DNA of 64,000 nt from Geminicoccaceae bacterium (GCA_028285265.1 JANQPX010000032.1:124001-188000); one strand, 5' to 3'. Numbered from the stretch's first letter, positions 53,590 to 63,387 are shown. The notes: a model not told the origin generated them from the sequence alone. A program made the numbers and translations.

Positions 53590-54726
53590 ATGAAAAATGT
53601 CGTGATCGCGGGCTATGCGCGCTCGCCTTTCCACTTTGCCCATAAAGGTGAACTCACCAAAGTTCGGCCCGATGACCTCACGGCCCAAGTGGTTCGTGGC
53701 CTGATTGATCGAACAGGCGTGAAGCCTGAGGACATCGAGGATATCATCGTCGGATGCGCCTTCCCAGAAGGCGAACAGGGATTGAATGTGGCACGACTCA
53801 TCGGGCTGCTTGCCGATCTCCCGATCTCAGTGGCCGGTGCTACGGTGAATAGGTTTTGCGGTTCCTCCATGCAAGCCGTGCATATGGCGGCTGGCGCCAT
53901 CCAGCTCAATGCGGGCGACGCCTTCGTATGCGCTGGGATTGAGAGCATGACCCGCGTCCCGATGGGCGGCTATAATCCCCTGCCCAGTCCGGAACTCATG
54001 GAGACGTATCCCCAAGCTTACATGAGCATGGGAGTGACGGCAGAGAACGTTGCTCGACAATATCAGATCACACGCGAAGACCAGCAGGAATTTGCGATCA
54101 AGAGCCACGCCAAGGCGGCCGTTGCCCGCGAACAGGGGCGCCTCAAGGATGAAATCGTGCCGATCAAGACCAACGGCCATGAGGTTACCGAAGATGGTTG
54201 CATTCGCCCCGGAACCGATCAAGCAGCGCTTTCCGGCCTGAAGCCGGCCTTTGACGAGAATGGTACGGTGACTGCGGGCACTTCGTCGCCGCTAACGGAC
54301 GGCGCTTCGGCCTGTCTGGTTTGTACGGAAGACTACGCCATGAAGCATGGCCTCGACGTGCTCGCTCGGTTCAAGAGTGCTGCTGTCGCCGGCTGCCAAG
54401 CGGAAATCATGGGAATCGGTCCCGTGGGTGCCAGCAAGAAAGCCCTAGAGCGCGCCGGGCTCGACATCGGCGCGATCGATGTGATTGAGCTGAATGAAGC
54501 CTTTGCCTCCCAGGCGCTCGCCTCCATGCGCGATCTCGGCATGAAGGACGAGGCCGTCAACCTGGACGGCGGCGCCCTGGCACTCGGTCACCCGCTTGGC
54601 GCAACCGGCGCCCGGATTACCGGTAAGGTTGCACAGCTTATCAAGCGCGAAGGGGCGAAATATGGACTGGCAACGCAGTGCATCGGAGGTGGCCAGGGCA
54701 TCGCTACGGTGTTGGAGGCTGTCTAG
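53590..54726 (+). CDS. fadA: Acetyl-CoA acyltransferase (3-ketoacyl-CoA thiolase)
   Basis: A 378-residue thiolase from the ATG at 53590, 1 bp after the MerR stop, with AAAGGAA upstream. The acyl-carrying Cys is C90 (VNRFCGSSMQ). The catalytic His is in GGALALGHPLGATGAR and the second Cys in TQCIGGGQG. It performs the last step of beta-oxidation, releasing acetyl-CoA. Slightly short for the family, but all catalytic parts are kept. Confidence 0.92.
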   Translation: MKNVVIAGYARSPFHFAHKGELTKVRPDDLTAQVVRGLIDRTGVKPEDIEDIIVGCAFPEGEQGLNVARLIGLLADLPISVAGATVNRFCGSSMQAVHMAAGAIQLNAGDAFVCAGIESMTRVPMGGYNPLPSPELMETYPQAYMSMGVTAENVARQYQITREDQQEFAIKSHAKAAVAREQGRLKDEIVPIKTNGHEVTEDGCIRPGTDQAALSGLKPAFDENGTVTAGTSSPLTDGASACLVCTEDYAMKHGLDVLARFKSAAVAGCQAEIMGIGPVGASKKALERAGLDIGAIDVIELNEAFASQALASMRDLGMKDEAVNLDGGALALGHPLGATGARITGKVAQLIKREGAKYGLATQCIGGGQGIATVLEAV

Positions 54727-57053
54727 TGGAGATCAAGAAAGTCGCCGTGATCGGCTCGGGCGTCATGGGTTGCGGCATTGCCGCCCAAATCGCCAATGCC
54801 GGATGTCCCGTGCTCCTGCTCGATATCGTTCCTGAAGGCGCAACTGATCGCACGAGCCTTGCACGTACAGCTCTAGCCAAAGCCGCAAAAGCAGACCCAG
54901 CTCCCTTTATGAGCCGACGCAGCATGAAGCTCGTCAATCCTGGCAATCTCGAGGACGACCTCGACAAGCTTGCCGACGTCGATTGGATCATCGAGGTCGT
55001 GGTTGAGGACCTGAAGATCAAGCAGGATCTGTATCACAAAATCGCCGCGATCAAAAAGACAGGCGCGATCGTCAGCTCCAACACGTCGACACTGCCACTT
55101 TCGAGGCTGACAGAAGGTCTTCCGGAGTCGTTCACCAGCGACTTCCTGATCACGCACTTCTTCAATCCGCCGCGATATCTTCGTCTCTTAGAAGTTATCG
55201 CCGGGCCATCGACAAAAACCGCAACACTTGAGACCGCCGTTGCCTTTGGCGATCGCATGTTGGGCAAGACGGTTATCCAATGCAAAGATACACCGGGCTT
55301 CGTCGGCAATCGCATCGGCGTCTACTGGATGCAGGCCGCCTTTACCGAAGCCTTCGACATCAATCTTTCGGTTGAAGAGGCCGATGCGGCCATGGGCCGC
55401 CCGCTCGGCATTCCCAAGACGGGGATTTTCGGTCTTGCCGATCTGGTGGGGATCGACCTCCTCCCTTATGTCGCCGATAGCTTAAGAAAAGCCCTACCGC
55501 CGAACGATGCCTTTCACGTCATCGACAAACCGCTTCCGCGAGTCCAGGCGATGATCGAGGCGGGCTACACAGGTCGCAAGGGTAAGGGCGGATTCTATCG
55601 CCTGAACACAACCGATGGTGCCCGTGTCAAAGAAGCCATGGACCTCGCATCCGGCGACTATGCGCCCGCGCGAAGACCTCGCCTTGACGGTGTCGAAGCG
55701 GCTAGGAAGGGCGGCCCTCGTGCCTTGTTCGAGAGCGATGAGCCGGCGGCGGCTTGGGCATGGCGCGTCATGAGTAAGACGTTGGCTTATGCCGCCTCTT
55801 TGGTCGGCGAGATCGCCGACGATATCACCCAGATCGATACGGCTATGCGCCTTGGCTATGCATGGAAGTGGGGCCCCTTTGAGCTCCTCGACAAGATTGG
55901 CCCGGCCTGGTTCCGAGAGCAGCTGGAAGCCTCGGGCGAACCAGTTCCTTCAATCCTTGAGAAGGCCGGCAATGGAACCTTCTATCGGGTCGATCACGGC
56001 CAGCTTCAGCACCTAACGACCGACGGCACTTATGCCGATGTACGTCGTCCAGACGGTGTTCTCTTGTTGGAGGACGTGAAGCGTCGTTCCGAAAAGCCAC
56101 TCTTAAGAAACGGCAGTGCTTCACTTTGGGACATCGGTGATGGCGTCGCCTGTTTTGAATTCCACACCAAGATGAACGCTCTCGATCCTGATGTCCTTGA
56201 TCTTCTCGTCAAGTCAATTGGCTTGGTGGAGAAGGATATGAAGGCGCTTGTCGTCTATAATGAAGGTTCGAACTTTTCGGTCGGCGCGAATATAGGCCTG
56301 GCTCTCTTCGCGGCCAATACCGCCGTCTGGCCCATGGTCGAAGATATGGTTGCCAAGGGCCAAAAAGCCTACAGAAAGCTCAAATATGCGCCGTTTCCTG
56401 TTGTCGCTGCCCCGTCAGGGATGGCGCTTGGCGGTGGTTGCGAGATCTGTTTGAACGCCGATTCGATCCAAGCCCACGCGGAAACCTATATGGGCTTGGT
56501 TGAAGTCGGCGTTGGCGTGATTCCCGGTTGGACCGGCACGACCGAAATGATTCAGCGCTGGATGGTCAACGATCGACGGCCCGGTGGACCGATGCCTGCG
56601 ATCTCCAAAGTGTTCGAGGCGATCGGCATGGCACAAGTGGCAAAGTCTGCCGCTGAGGCCAAGAACCTTTTGTTCCTTCGCCCAGAAGATGGCATCACGA
56701 TGAATAGGGACCGCCTGCTCGCCGAGGCCAAGACGCGAGCCCTTGATTTGGCCGTCGACTATGTGCCGCCCGAACCGCTCGACATCTCGCTCCCCGGCCC
56801 GAGCGCAAGGTTGGCTATGGGCATGGCTGTCGAGGGTTTTCGTCTGCAAGGTAAGGCAACGGCTCATGACGAAGTTGTCGCGTCTGAACTCGCCGTGATT
56901 CTGTCCGGCAACGATACCGACATGACCGAAACCATCAGCGAAGACGATCTCCTGAAGTTGGAGAAAAAAGCTTTCATGAAGCTGATCAAGACACCGGCAA
57001 CGCTCGCCCGGGTTGAGCATATGCTCGAGACCGGCAAGCCGCTTCGCAATTAG
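54726..57053 (+). CDS. fadN: 3-hydroxyacyl-CoA dehydrogenase / enoyl-CoA hydratase, FadN-type
   Basis: 775 residues from a GTG that overlaps the thiolase stop (TAGTG). The order is dehydrogenase first (VIGSGVMGCGIAAQIANAG at the N-terminus; THFFNPPRYLRLLEVI; NRIGVYW) and hydratase last (SVGANIGLAL; APSGMALGGGCEICL; GLVEVGVGVIPGWTGTTE). This is the reverse of E. coli FadB/FadJ and matches Bacillus FadN. Both activities of the middle beta-oxidation steps are expected. Confidence 0.92.
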   Translation: MEIKKVAVIGSGVMGCGIAAQIANAGCPVLLLDIVPEGATDRTSLARTALAKAAKADPAPFMSRRSMKLVNPGNLEDDLDKLADVDWIIEVVVEDLKIKQDLYHKIAAIKKTGAIVSSNTSTLPLSRLTEGLPESFTSDFLITHFFNPPRYLRLLEVIAGPSTKTATLETAVAFGDRMLGKTVIQCKDTPGFVGNRIGVYWMQAAFTEAFDINLSVEEADAAMGRPLGIPKTGIFGLADLVGIDLLPYVADSLRKALPPNDAFHVIDKPLPRVQAMIEAGYTGRKGKGGFYRLNTTDGARVKEAMDLASGDYAPARRPRLDGVEAARKGGPRALFESDEPAAAWAWRVMSKTLAYAASLVGEIADDITQIDTAMRLGYAWKWGPFELLDKIGPAWFREQLEASGEPVPSILEKAGNGTFYRVDHGQLQHLTTDGTYADVRRPDGVLLLEDVKRRSEKPLLRNGSASLWDIGDGVACFEFHTKMNALDPDVLDLLVKSIGLVEKDMKALVVYNEGSNFSVGANIGLALFAANTAVWPMVEDMVAKGQKAYRKLKYAPFPVVAAPSGMALGGGCEICLNADSIQAHAETYMGLVEVGVGVIPGWTGTTEMIQRWMVNDRRPGGPMPAISKVFEAIGMAQVAKSAAEAKNLLFLRPEDGITMNRDRLLAEAKTRALDLAVDYVPPEPLDISLPGPSARLAMGMAVEGFRLQGKATAHDEVVASELAVILSGNDTDMTETISEDDLLKLEKKAFMKLIKTPATLARVEHMLETGKPLRN

Positions 57054-57068
57054 GAGGATCTCAGCGAG

Positions 57069-58862
57069 ATGACCGTCTACAGCGCGCCGGCGCGCGACAT
57101 GCGCTTTGTTCTGCACGAGCTTCTTGAGGTCGAGAAGCTGTCCGAACTGCCTGGATATGAGGACGCTACCGTCGACACGATCGATGCCATTATCGAGGAA
57201 GCCGGAAAGATGGCGGAAAACGTCCTCTTTCCCCTGAACCAACCAGGCGATCAGGAAGGTTGCCTCTTTGAGAACGGTGTTGTCCGCACCCCAGCGGGCT
57301 TCAAAGAAGCCTATGACCAGTTCACACAAGCGGGATGGCCGGCGCTTGCCGCCGATCCAGACTACGGTGGGCAAGGTTTGCCAAAGGCGCTTCGGTTGAT
57401 CGTCGACGAGATGGTATGCTCGGCCAATCTGTCGTTTGGTATGTATCCAGGCCTGACCATGGGATTTTGCAACGCCTTGATCCAGCATGGTACGGATGAG
57501 CAAAAGGAGACATATCTGCCCAAAATGATCGAGGGCATATGGAGCGGGACCATGTGCCTAACGGAGCCGCAATGCGGCACCGATCTCGGCCTGATTCGAA
57601 CCAAGGCCGAGCCACAGAGCGACGGCAGCTACAGAATCACCGGCACCAAGATCTTTATTTCTGCCGGTGAACATGACCTCACCGAAAACATCGTTCATCT
57701 CGTGCTGGCTCGCATGCCAGATGCGCCGGCCGGCATCAAAGGCATTAGTCTTTTTGTCGTGCCGAAATTTCTCCCGGACGATCAGGGGAATGCAGGTCCC
57801 AGAAACGGTGTCACCTGCGGCTCGATCGAGCACAAGATGGGAATCAAGGCGTCTGCGACCTGCGTGATGAACTTTGACTCCGCTGAGGGCTGGCTTGTTG
57901 GCGAGGCCCACCGCGGCATGCGCGCCATGTTCACCATGATGAATGACGCAAGGCTCGAAGTCGGCATCCAAGGCCTTGGCCTTGCCGAAACAGCCTACCA
58001 AAGCGCGGTAGCCTATGCCAAAGACCGACGCCAAGGACGTGCTCTAAACGGCCCCAAAGAACCTGATCAACCCGCAGATCCCTTGACTGTCCATCCCGAT
58101 GTCCGGCGCATGCTCCTGACCATGCGTGCGTTCAGTGAAGGTGCGAGAGCGCTCGCTTACTGGACCGGCATGCAGTTGGACATTTCAGAGAAACACCCAG
58201 ACGCAGAAGCGCGGCAAGCCGCGGATGACCTTGTTGCTTTGTTGACGCCCATCATTAAGGCCTATTTCACAGATGAGGGTTTCAACAATGCCCATCTCGG
58301 CATCCAGTGCATGGGCGGTCATGGCTATATCGCCGAATGGGGCATGGAGCAGCTTCTTCGTGATGCCCGCATCACCCTGCTCTATGAAGGGGCGAACGGT
58401 GTTCAAGCCCTCGATCTTGTCGGTCGAAAGCTCCCTTCCAAATTCGGTCGTCTCCTTCGCCGTTTCTTCCATCCAGCAATGACGTTCATCGAAGACCACC
58501 AAACGGACAAAGATCTTGCCGAATTCGTGCTGCCCTTTGCCAAAGCGTTCGCACGGCTCCAACAGGTCACACTACATATCGCTCAGCAAGGCCTAAAGAA
58601 CCCCGACGAAGCTGGGGCTGCATCCGTTGACTACCTTCGCTTGTTCGCTCTCGTGCTGCTCGCTTATATGTGGGTGCAAATGGTCAAGGTCGCGAAGCAG
58701 AAACTCGACGACGGCGCAAATGGAGATGCTAGTTTTTATCAGGCCAAGATCGCGACAGCACGGTTCTTCATGGCGAAGATTTTGCCGGAAAACAGCGCTC
58801 TTTTCGCAAAGATCATGGCGGGAAGCGATTCACTCATGAGCTTTGAGGATGCAGCCTTTTGA
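57069..58862 (+). CDS. fadE: Acyl-CoA dehydrogenase with C-terminal extension
   Basis: A 597-residue flavoprotein. FAD/substrate loops are CLTEPQCGTDLGLIRTKAE and KIFISAGEHDLTENIVHLVLARM. The catalytic Glu is expected in LLYEGANGVQALDLVGRKL. The extra C-terminal helical domain (from about 465) is the one found in DmdC/FadE-type enzymes; related enzymes act on acyl chains or on 3-methylmercaptopropionyl-CoA. It follows fadN by 15 bp with a GGAGGA site. Confidence 0.92.
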   Translation: MTVYSAPARDMRFVLHELLEVEKLSELPGYEDATVDTIDAIIEEAGKMAENVLFPLNQPGDQEGCLFENGVVRTPAGFKEAYDQFTQAGWPALAADPDYGGQGLPKALRLIVDEMVCSANLSFGMYPGLTMGFCNALIQHGTDEQKETYLPKMIEGIWSGTMCLTEPQCGTDLGLIRTKAEPQSDGSYRITGTKIFISAGEHDLTENIVHLVLARMPDAPAGIKGISLFVVPKFLPDDQGNAGPRNGVTCGSIEHKMGIKASATCVMNFDSAEGWLVGEAHRGMRAMFTMMNDARLEVGIQGLGLAETAYQSAVAYAKDRRQGRALNGPKEPDQPADPLTVHPDVRRMLLTMRAFSEGARALAYWTGMQLDISEKHPDAEARQAADDLVALLTPIIKAYFTDEGFNNAHLGIQCMGGHGYIAEWGMEQLLRDARITLLYEGANGVQALDLVGRKLPSKFGRLLRRFFHPAMTFIEDHQTDKDLAEFVLPFAKAFARLQQVTLHIAQQGLKNPDEAGAASVDYLRLFALVLLAYMWVQMVKVAKQKLDDGANGDASFYQAKIATARFFMAKILPENSALFAKIMAGSDSLMSFEDAAF

Positions 58863-59509
58863 TGAGAGTGACGCGTATCATCCCCGTCTGCTGTCTCCTG
58901 TCGCTCGGTCTCATGCAGGGCTTCGCCAACGCTTGCGAGGCTCCCGCGAGCCCTGCGGCCTTCGTGATCAATCATGAAACCTATGGCGATATAGGAACGC
59001 ATACCCTCACATTTGCCTGCGACGGTGACCAGCTCATCGTCAACACAGAGGTCGATGTCGAAGTGAAAATTCTTTTCGTGACGGCTTATGAGCGTCAAGC
59101 CCACTATCGTGAGGTCTGGCAAGGCAACCAATTGATTGCCTACGAAGCACGGACCAATGATGGTGGGCATCACTATCTGACCCAAGCCAAAATCGATGGC
59201 GACGAGATGGTCATCGACGGGATCGAAAAGGGCGTGCGTGTCCCGCTGGAAACCGTCCCGAGTCACCCCTGGAATGTCGACGTGATCGATCGACCGACGG
59301 TCTTTGGCCAGCGTGACGGCCGGGTGCACAAGGTCTATGTCGAGGCGACCGAGGAGGAAGCCGTGACGATTGGCGACAAGACCATCGTCGCGAAAAAATA
59401 CTCGGTTCGCGGCGACCTAGAACGGGAACTCTTATATGCGCCAGACGGCACCTGGCTCCAGTGGCGACTTGAGCGCGACGGCAAGATCATCACGATCACA
59501 CGGCAGTAG
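58862..59509 (+). CDS. Exported DUF6134-like protein
   Basis: 215 residues from the ATG at 58862, whose A overlaps the fadE stop (TGATG). A signal peptide (to about residue 22, ANA) precedes a beta-rich domain with INHETYGDIGTHTLTFACDGD, VDVEVKILFVTAYERQAHYREVWQGNQLIAYEARTND interrupted by short loops, and YAPDGTWLQWRLERDGK near the end. This fits DUF6134, a periplasmic beta-barrel-like family without assigned function. Translational coupling places it in the fatty-acid operon. Confidence 0.75.
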   Translation: MRVTRIIPVCCLLSLGLMQGFANACEAPASPAAFVINHETYGDIGTHTLTFACDGDQLIVNTEVDVEVKILFVTAYERQAHYREVWQGNQLIAYEARTNDGGHHYLTQAKIDGDEMVIDGIEKGVRVPLETVPSHPWNVDVIDRPTVFGQRDGRVHKVYVEATEEEAVTIGDKTIVAKKYSVRGDLERELLYAPDGTWLQWRLERDGKIITITRQ

Positions 59510-59593
59510 CGGCGATTAACTCTTTGCTCAGCCCTTGATCTCGCTCGGAATGAGGAAGGGCAAGCCCTAGGGCATGACACCAAGCGCCGTGGA

Positions 59594-60799
59594 TCATGTG
59601 GTCGACTGAGCATCGGCGAAGGTTTGCCGCCATTGTTTGTTACGACAGGAATCGCGTCTCTCATACACTTCCAATGCTGACGCTGGACTGAGTGCGAAGG
59701 CATGCTCCTGATCGTTTGCCAACGCGGTCAGCCGCATCGTGTACCAAGCGGTGACATCGCCGGGCGAGGTCGAAGCAAAGCGCGGAAAGCCTGGATCGAC
59801 ATCACGACCATGCAGCCAAGCCCTCGCCAATGCCGGATCGAGGGCTAAGGCACGTGCGAGCCCCACAACATCGATTGCGCCACTTGTCAAAGCCTTGGTG
59901 GCGTGCGCCCTCGTCTTGAAACCACCCGTCAGCATGAGTGGGGTCTGCGTTCGCCTGCGCGCGCTTCTGGCAAAATCAAGGAAATAGGGCCCGTTCCCCG
60001 AGCGGTCTGAGACCGCTTTGGCGCCGGGAAAATACGTACCACCACTAATGTCGATCAGGTCAACCGATACGTCGTTCAGTCGAACGATGACCTCCAGCGC
60101 GTCCTCCGGCGTCAACCCGCCTTCCAACTGATCTGATGCATTGATCTTGACCCCGATCGGAAAAACTGGGCCGACCGCATCACGCACACTTGCCAGAACC
60201 TCGACAAGGAGACGACTTCGTGCACCGCTTGAGCCGCCATAGTGATCAGTGCGCCGGTTGAAGAGCGGCGACAAGAATTGACTGAGGAGGAATCCGTGCG
60301 CCGCGTGAATTTGGACACCATCGAAACCGAGGGTCTTCGCCAAGGCGGCTGCCTCAGCAAACAGTTTTGGCAAACACCTTATGTCGTCCAATGACATGGC
60401 CTGACACTGTACATGGCCGACATCGAGTGCTGAGGGCCCTTTGGGGCAACTAATCTCTGGATGGGAAAGAGCTCCGGCGTGACTGAGCTGCAACCAGAGT
60501 TGCATGCCATCCAGTCGCGACCGACTGGCCAGTGATTGCAGTGCTCGATGATCAGATTGATGCGATAGGGCGAGATTGCCTGGCTTTTCTGGAAAGCGTG
60601 AATCGACCTGCACTTCACCGATGATCGACAGGGCAACACCGCCCTCGGCCCAACGCTCGTAGAGCCTTATTTGCGATTCTGTCGGGTTGCCACATCCATC
60701 GCCAAGCGAGTCTGACATCGCCGATTTCGCCAGCCTGTTCTTGAGAATTGCGCCGCAAGGCAGCGCGAGCATATTGCCGAGCATGAGGTCGTTAGGCAT
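59594..60799 (-). CDS. Old-yellow-enzyme family NADH:flavin oxidoreductase
   Basis: About 401 residues from the ATG at 60799; a longer reading to 60853 is open. It is a TIM-barrel FMN enzyme: LKNRLAKSAMSDSLGD, QLSHAGALS, FDGVQIHAAHGFLLSQFLSPLFNRRTD in segments, the phosphate-binding GGFKTR and VGLARALALDP. There is no iron-sulfur or NAD domain, so it is a single-domain OYE rather than a 2,4-dienoyl-CoA reductase. Substrate is probably an alpha,beta-unsaturated carbonyl compound. It diverges from the DMSP-lyase-like gene. Confidence 0.82.
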   Translation of the reverse strand: MPNDLMLGNMLALPCGAILKNRLAKSAMSDSLGDGCGNPTESQIRLYERWAEGGVALSIIGEVQVDSRFPEKPGNLALSHQSDHRALQSLASRSRLDGMQLWLQLSHAGALSHPEISCPKGPSALDVGHVQCQAMSLDDIRCLPKLFAEAAALAKTLGFDGVQIHAAHGFLLSQFLSPLFNRRTDHYGGSSGARSRLLVEVLASVRDAVGPVFPIGVKINASDQLEGGLTPEDALEVIVRLNDVSVDLIDISGGTYFPGAKAVSDRSGNGPYFLDFARSARRRTQTPLMLTGGFKTRAHATKALTSGAIDVVGLARALALDPALARAWLHGRDVDPGFPRFASTSPGDVTAWYTMRLTALANDQEHAFALSPASALEVYERRDSCRNKQWRQTFADAQSTT

Positions 60800-60904
60800 T
60801 GATTGAACCAACGTCACTTGGTCCGATTGTTGAAGAGAACCGCTCGGAACCATACCGGTTTCCTGTTAACACGTCGACGGACGAGGCCTATAACGCCGCC
60901 TGCG

Positions 60905-61594
60905 ATGAGGACCTACGGACATCCGAAAAGGATAGACACCCCCGTGACGGAAATCCGACTGAACGATGCGCCTAGCTGGACGTATCTCTTGCGCGAGTTC
61001 TATGAGATCTACCGATATCTGCCGTCAGGCGGCAGCGCCCATATTCGAGCCCATCAACGAAGCGTTAGAGAAGCAATCAGTCGCGTCATGAGCGCGAATA
61101 CCCTGCTTCATCTCCATGACGGTATCGGCAAACCCGTAACCGCCCATTTTCAGCGCGCCCTCGATGAAGGCAGGCGGGAGCGACACGCCGACATGATCAG
61201 ATCGATCGATGCCATCCGCCATCATCTGGTCTGGCAATATGGCTATGAGAAGGTCCCGCGTGGGCTCAAGGACAAATATGCTTATGCAGAGCTTTGCAGT
61301 CCGTCAGGGCCAGTGCTCTCAACCGAAGTCATTCTCGGGCTGGTCTTGTTTGCGCCGGGCTGTACATACCCAGCCCATGCTCATGATGGCATCACTGAGA
61401 GTTATATCTGTCTCTCAGGGGCCGTTTCTGAAAACCATCAAGGCGTGTATGCGCCAGGCTCTCTGATCTTCAATCCACCGAACCAACATCATCGGATTAC
61501 GGTGTCGGACCGAGAGCCCGCACTGATGGCTTATGCCTGGATCGGCCCTTCTGAAAAGCTGATCAACCAGAAGATGGTTTTTAGCCGCCCCTGA
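60905..61594 (+). CDS. Cupin DMSP lyase family protein (DddL/DddQ-like)
   Basis: 229 residues from the ATG at 60905; a TTG at 60803 would add 34 unconserved residues. The C-terminal cupin has YEKVPRGLKDKYAYAEL, LGLVLFAPGCTYPAHAHDG, then TESYICLSGAVSEN. This fits cupin motif 1 (H-x-H-x4-E-x6-G) and motif 2 (YAPGSLIFNPPNQHHRI), followed by LMAYAWIGP. These are features of DMSP lyases that cleave DMSP to dimethyl sulfide and acrylate. The helical N-terminal part (DAPSWTYLLREFYEIYRYLP) and length favour DddL over the shorter DddQ. Activity is a family inference. Confidence 0.78.
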   Translation: MRTYGHPKRIDTPVTEIRLNDAPSWTYLLREFYEIYRYLPSGGSAHIRAHQRSVREAISRVMSANTLLHLHDGIGKPVTAHFQRALDEGRRERHADMIRSIDAIRHHLVWQYGYEKVPRGLKDKYAYAELCSPSGPVLSTEVILGLVLFAPGCTYPAHAHDGITESYICLSGAVSENHQGVYAPGSLIFNPPNQHHRITVSDREPALMAYAWIGPSEKLINQKMVFSRP

Positions 61595-61915
61595 TCCCGG
61601 TTCATCGCAGAGCTCTGGTGCGCCGCTGGGTTGCTAACGTCGACGCCGACACTGCCTCGCTCGTCGACACAACCAAATTGAGCGATTGAGCCATGAATTC
61701 GGCGAGATTCGACACCGGCACAGGATAGGGACATTGGAGACCGCGGCCTGACAACATCGAGTAATGCCAGAACCGCCAGAGATGGGTGACGAACGCCGCG
61801 GATCCGTCGTGCCTCCCATCACGTAAGCTTGATCTTTTTTTGGACGCCATGGTCGATCCAATGTCCTAACGTACTGGTTCGACCCATGTGATCATCAATT
61901 CGCTGGGAGAAGCCT
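61595..61915. other. Intergenic region with one doubtful 82-codon frame
   Basis: About 320 bp. A minus-strand frame at 61602-61850 (MASKKRSSLRDG...) is open but has no recognised family, only a weak ribosome-binding site, and overlaps other open frames. Otherwise nothing is seen. Confidence 0.35.
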
Positions 61916-62347
61916 TTGCTACGTTTGTTATGCGTTCTTATGGGACTGGCCACGTTTTCAGCGTGGGCACAACCATTGAAAATCAGCGCTGATGAAGCTC
62001 TGAGGAAGGCCAACAGCGGCGAGATGACAATCGTCGACATCAGGCTTCCCATGGAGTGGGAGAAAACCGGATTGCCGGCGACAGCCATCGGTATCTCGCT
62101 GCAAGATGAAGCCTTTAAGCCGAGAGAAGAGTTTGTCGACGATCTCTTGAAGCTTGTGGATGGGGATCGGTCAGCTCCCATCGCGCTCATCTGCGCAACG
62201 GGCGCTCGATCGGCTTACGCTGAGAAGCTTCTCGCTGCCAATGGCTTCACCAATCTACACAACATCACCGAAGGCATGCTCGGCGGCCCCAATGGCCCTG
62301 GTTGGACCCAACGCAAGTTACCGACATCACCTTGCCTCATATGCTGA
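61916..62347 (+). CDS. Exported rhodanese-domain protein
   Basis: 143 residues. A signal peptide (MLRLLCVLMGLATFSAWA) precedes a single rhodanese fold: TIVDIRLPMEWEKTGLP and the active-site loop LICATGARSA with catalytic Cys93. It ends in a Cys pair (PCLIC). A periplasmic sulfur-carrier or sulfurtransferase role is likely; the partner is unknown. It sits between the DMSP-lyase-like gene and a TAXI binding protein. Confidence 0.85.
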   Translation: MLRLLCVLMGLATFSAWAQPLKISADEALRKANSGEMTIVDIRLPMEWEKTGLPATAIGISLQDEAFKPREEFVDDLLKLVDGDRSAPIALICATGARSAYAEKLLAANGFTNLHNITEGMLGGPNGPGWTQRKLPTSPCLIC

Positions 62348-62382
62348 CAGCGAGCCTGCCGACGTGACGGAAGGACGATGAA

Positions 62383-63387
62383 TCACGACCCCTTTAGGAT
62401 TCCGGCATCGCGATAGAAACGCTCTGCCCCCGGGTGAAGCGGAATGGCAATGCCATCAAGCGCCGTATCGAGGGTAATTGAGCGGGCTTTGGTATGCCCT
62501 TCATCGAGAAGGGCGCGAGCGCTATCGTGCCAAAGTGCTTCGGTCATCGCATAAACCAACGTCTCATCAAGCGCGGCGGATGTGATCCACTGAGCCCCGA
62601 CACTGAGGGTTTTGGTTTGACCGATGCCGGGATAAACGCCTTCTGGGATGACATCGTTCGCGAAGAAATCGTAGGTCTCCAGAAGCGTGTCGACTTCATC
62701 GCCTTGGATCGGCAAAAGATCGATGGTCTCACTCATGGCAAGTTCGGACACGGACTTTGCCGGATATCCGACCGTGACGATGAAAGCATCGAGACGGCCC
62801 TCACGCATCTCCGAAATCGCAAAATTGGGTTTGATGAATCGGGCCTCTATGTCGTTCTCGCTAATACCAAAAGCATCGAGGATGATGCGCGCGTTGACCA
62901 GCGTGCCCGAGCCTTCTTCGTCCAGCGAAACGCGTTTGCCGACCAGGTCTTGAACCCGTTCAATGCCAGCGCCACGACGAACGACCAAATGCAGGCTTTC
63001 CGGATAAAGTCCTGCAATCGCGCGCAAATCTGAAAGAGGTTCTTTCCCTTCGTAGATGCCAGTGCCGGTGTAGGCCCAATAGGCCACATCGGATTGACTA
63101 AATCCGCTATCGAGCTGACCACTCACCACCGCTTCAACATTGGCGACTGAACCGTCGGAGCTCTGGGCGGTCGCGATCAGACCAGGCACCCCACAAGATC
63201 CGCCCTTTTCACAAGGTCTTGAACCTGGAGGGTTGCTGATGATGCCTGCGACCAGCCCGCCGATCGGATAGTAGGTGCCGGCAACGCCGCCGGTTCCAAT
63301 ACGCAGAAATTTGAGGTTCTCAGCGTGTAGCGTTGACACAAATAGCGTACATAAGGCCATGAACCCCAAAATGAGGCGCGTCGCCAT
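62383..63387 (-). CDS. TAXI-family TRAP transporter solute-binding protein
   Basis: 334 residues from the ATG at 63387, which has GGGAGAG upstream. A signal peptide (MATRLILGFMALCTLFVSTL, HAE) precedes IGTGGVAGTYYPIGG, the TAXI opening, then FSQSDVAYWAYTG, VSLDEEGSGTLVNARIIL and FFANDVIPEGVYPGIGQT. It captures a carboxylate or amino acid for a DctQM-type permease. No permease gene lies in the window, so it is an orphan or its partner is elsewhere. Confidence 0.88.
   Translation of the reverse strand: MATRLILGFMALCTLFVSTLHAENLKFLRIGTGGVAGTYYPIGGLVAGIISNPPGSRPCEKGGSCGVPGLIATAQSSDGSVANVEAVVSGQLDSGFSQSDVAYWAYTGTGIYEGKEPLSDLRAIAGLYPESLHLVVRRGAGIERVQDLVGKRVSLDEEGSGTLVNARIILDAFGISENDIEARFIKPNFAISEMREGRLDAFIVTVGYPAKSVSELAMSETIDLLPIQGDEVDTLLETYDFFANDVIPEGVYPGIGQTKTLSVGAQWITSAALDETLVYAMTEALWHDSARALLDEGHTKARSITLDTALDGIAIPLHPGAERFYRDAGILKGS

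Noticed and set aside
56415..57503. Minus-strand frame (362 codons) opposite fadN and fadE
   Set aside because: It is antisense to two well-supported enzymes; no family motif.
59564..59573. GCCCTAGGGC palindrome between DUF6134 and OYE genes
   Set aside because: Ten bases only and no T-run; too short to support a site.
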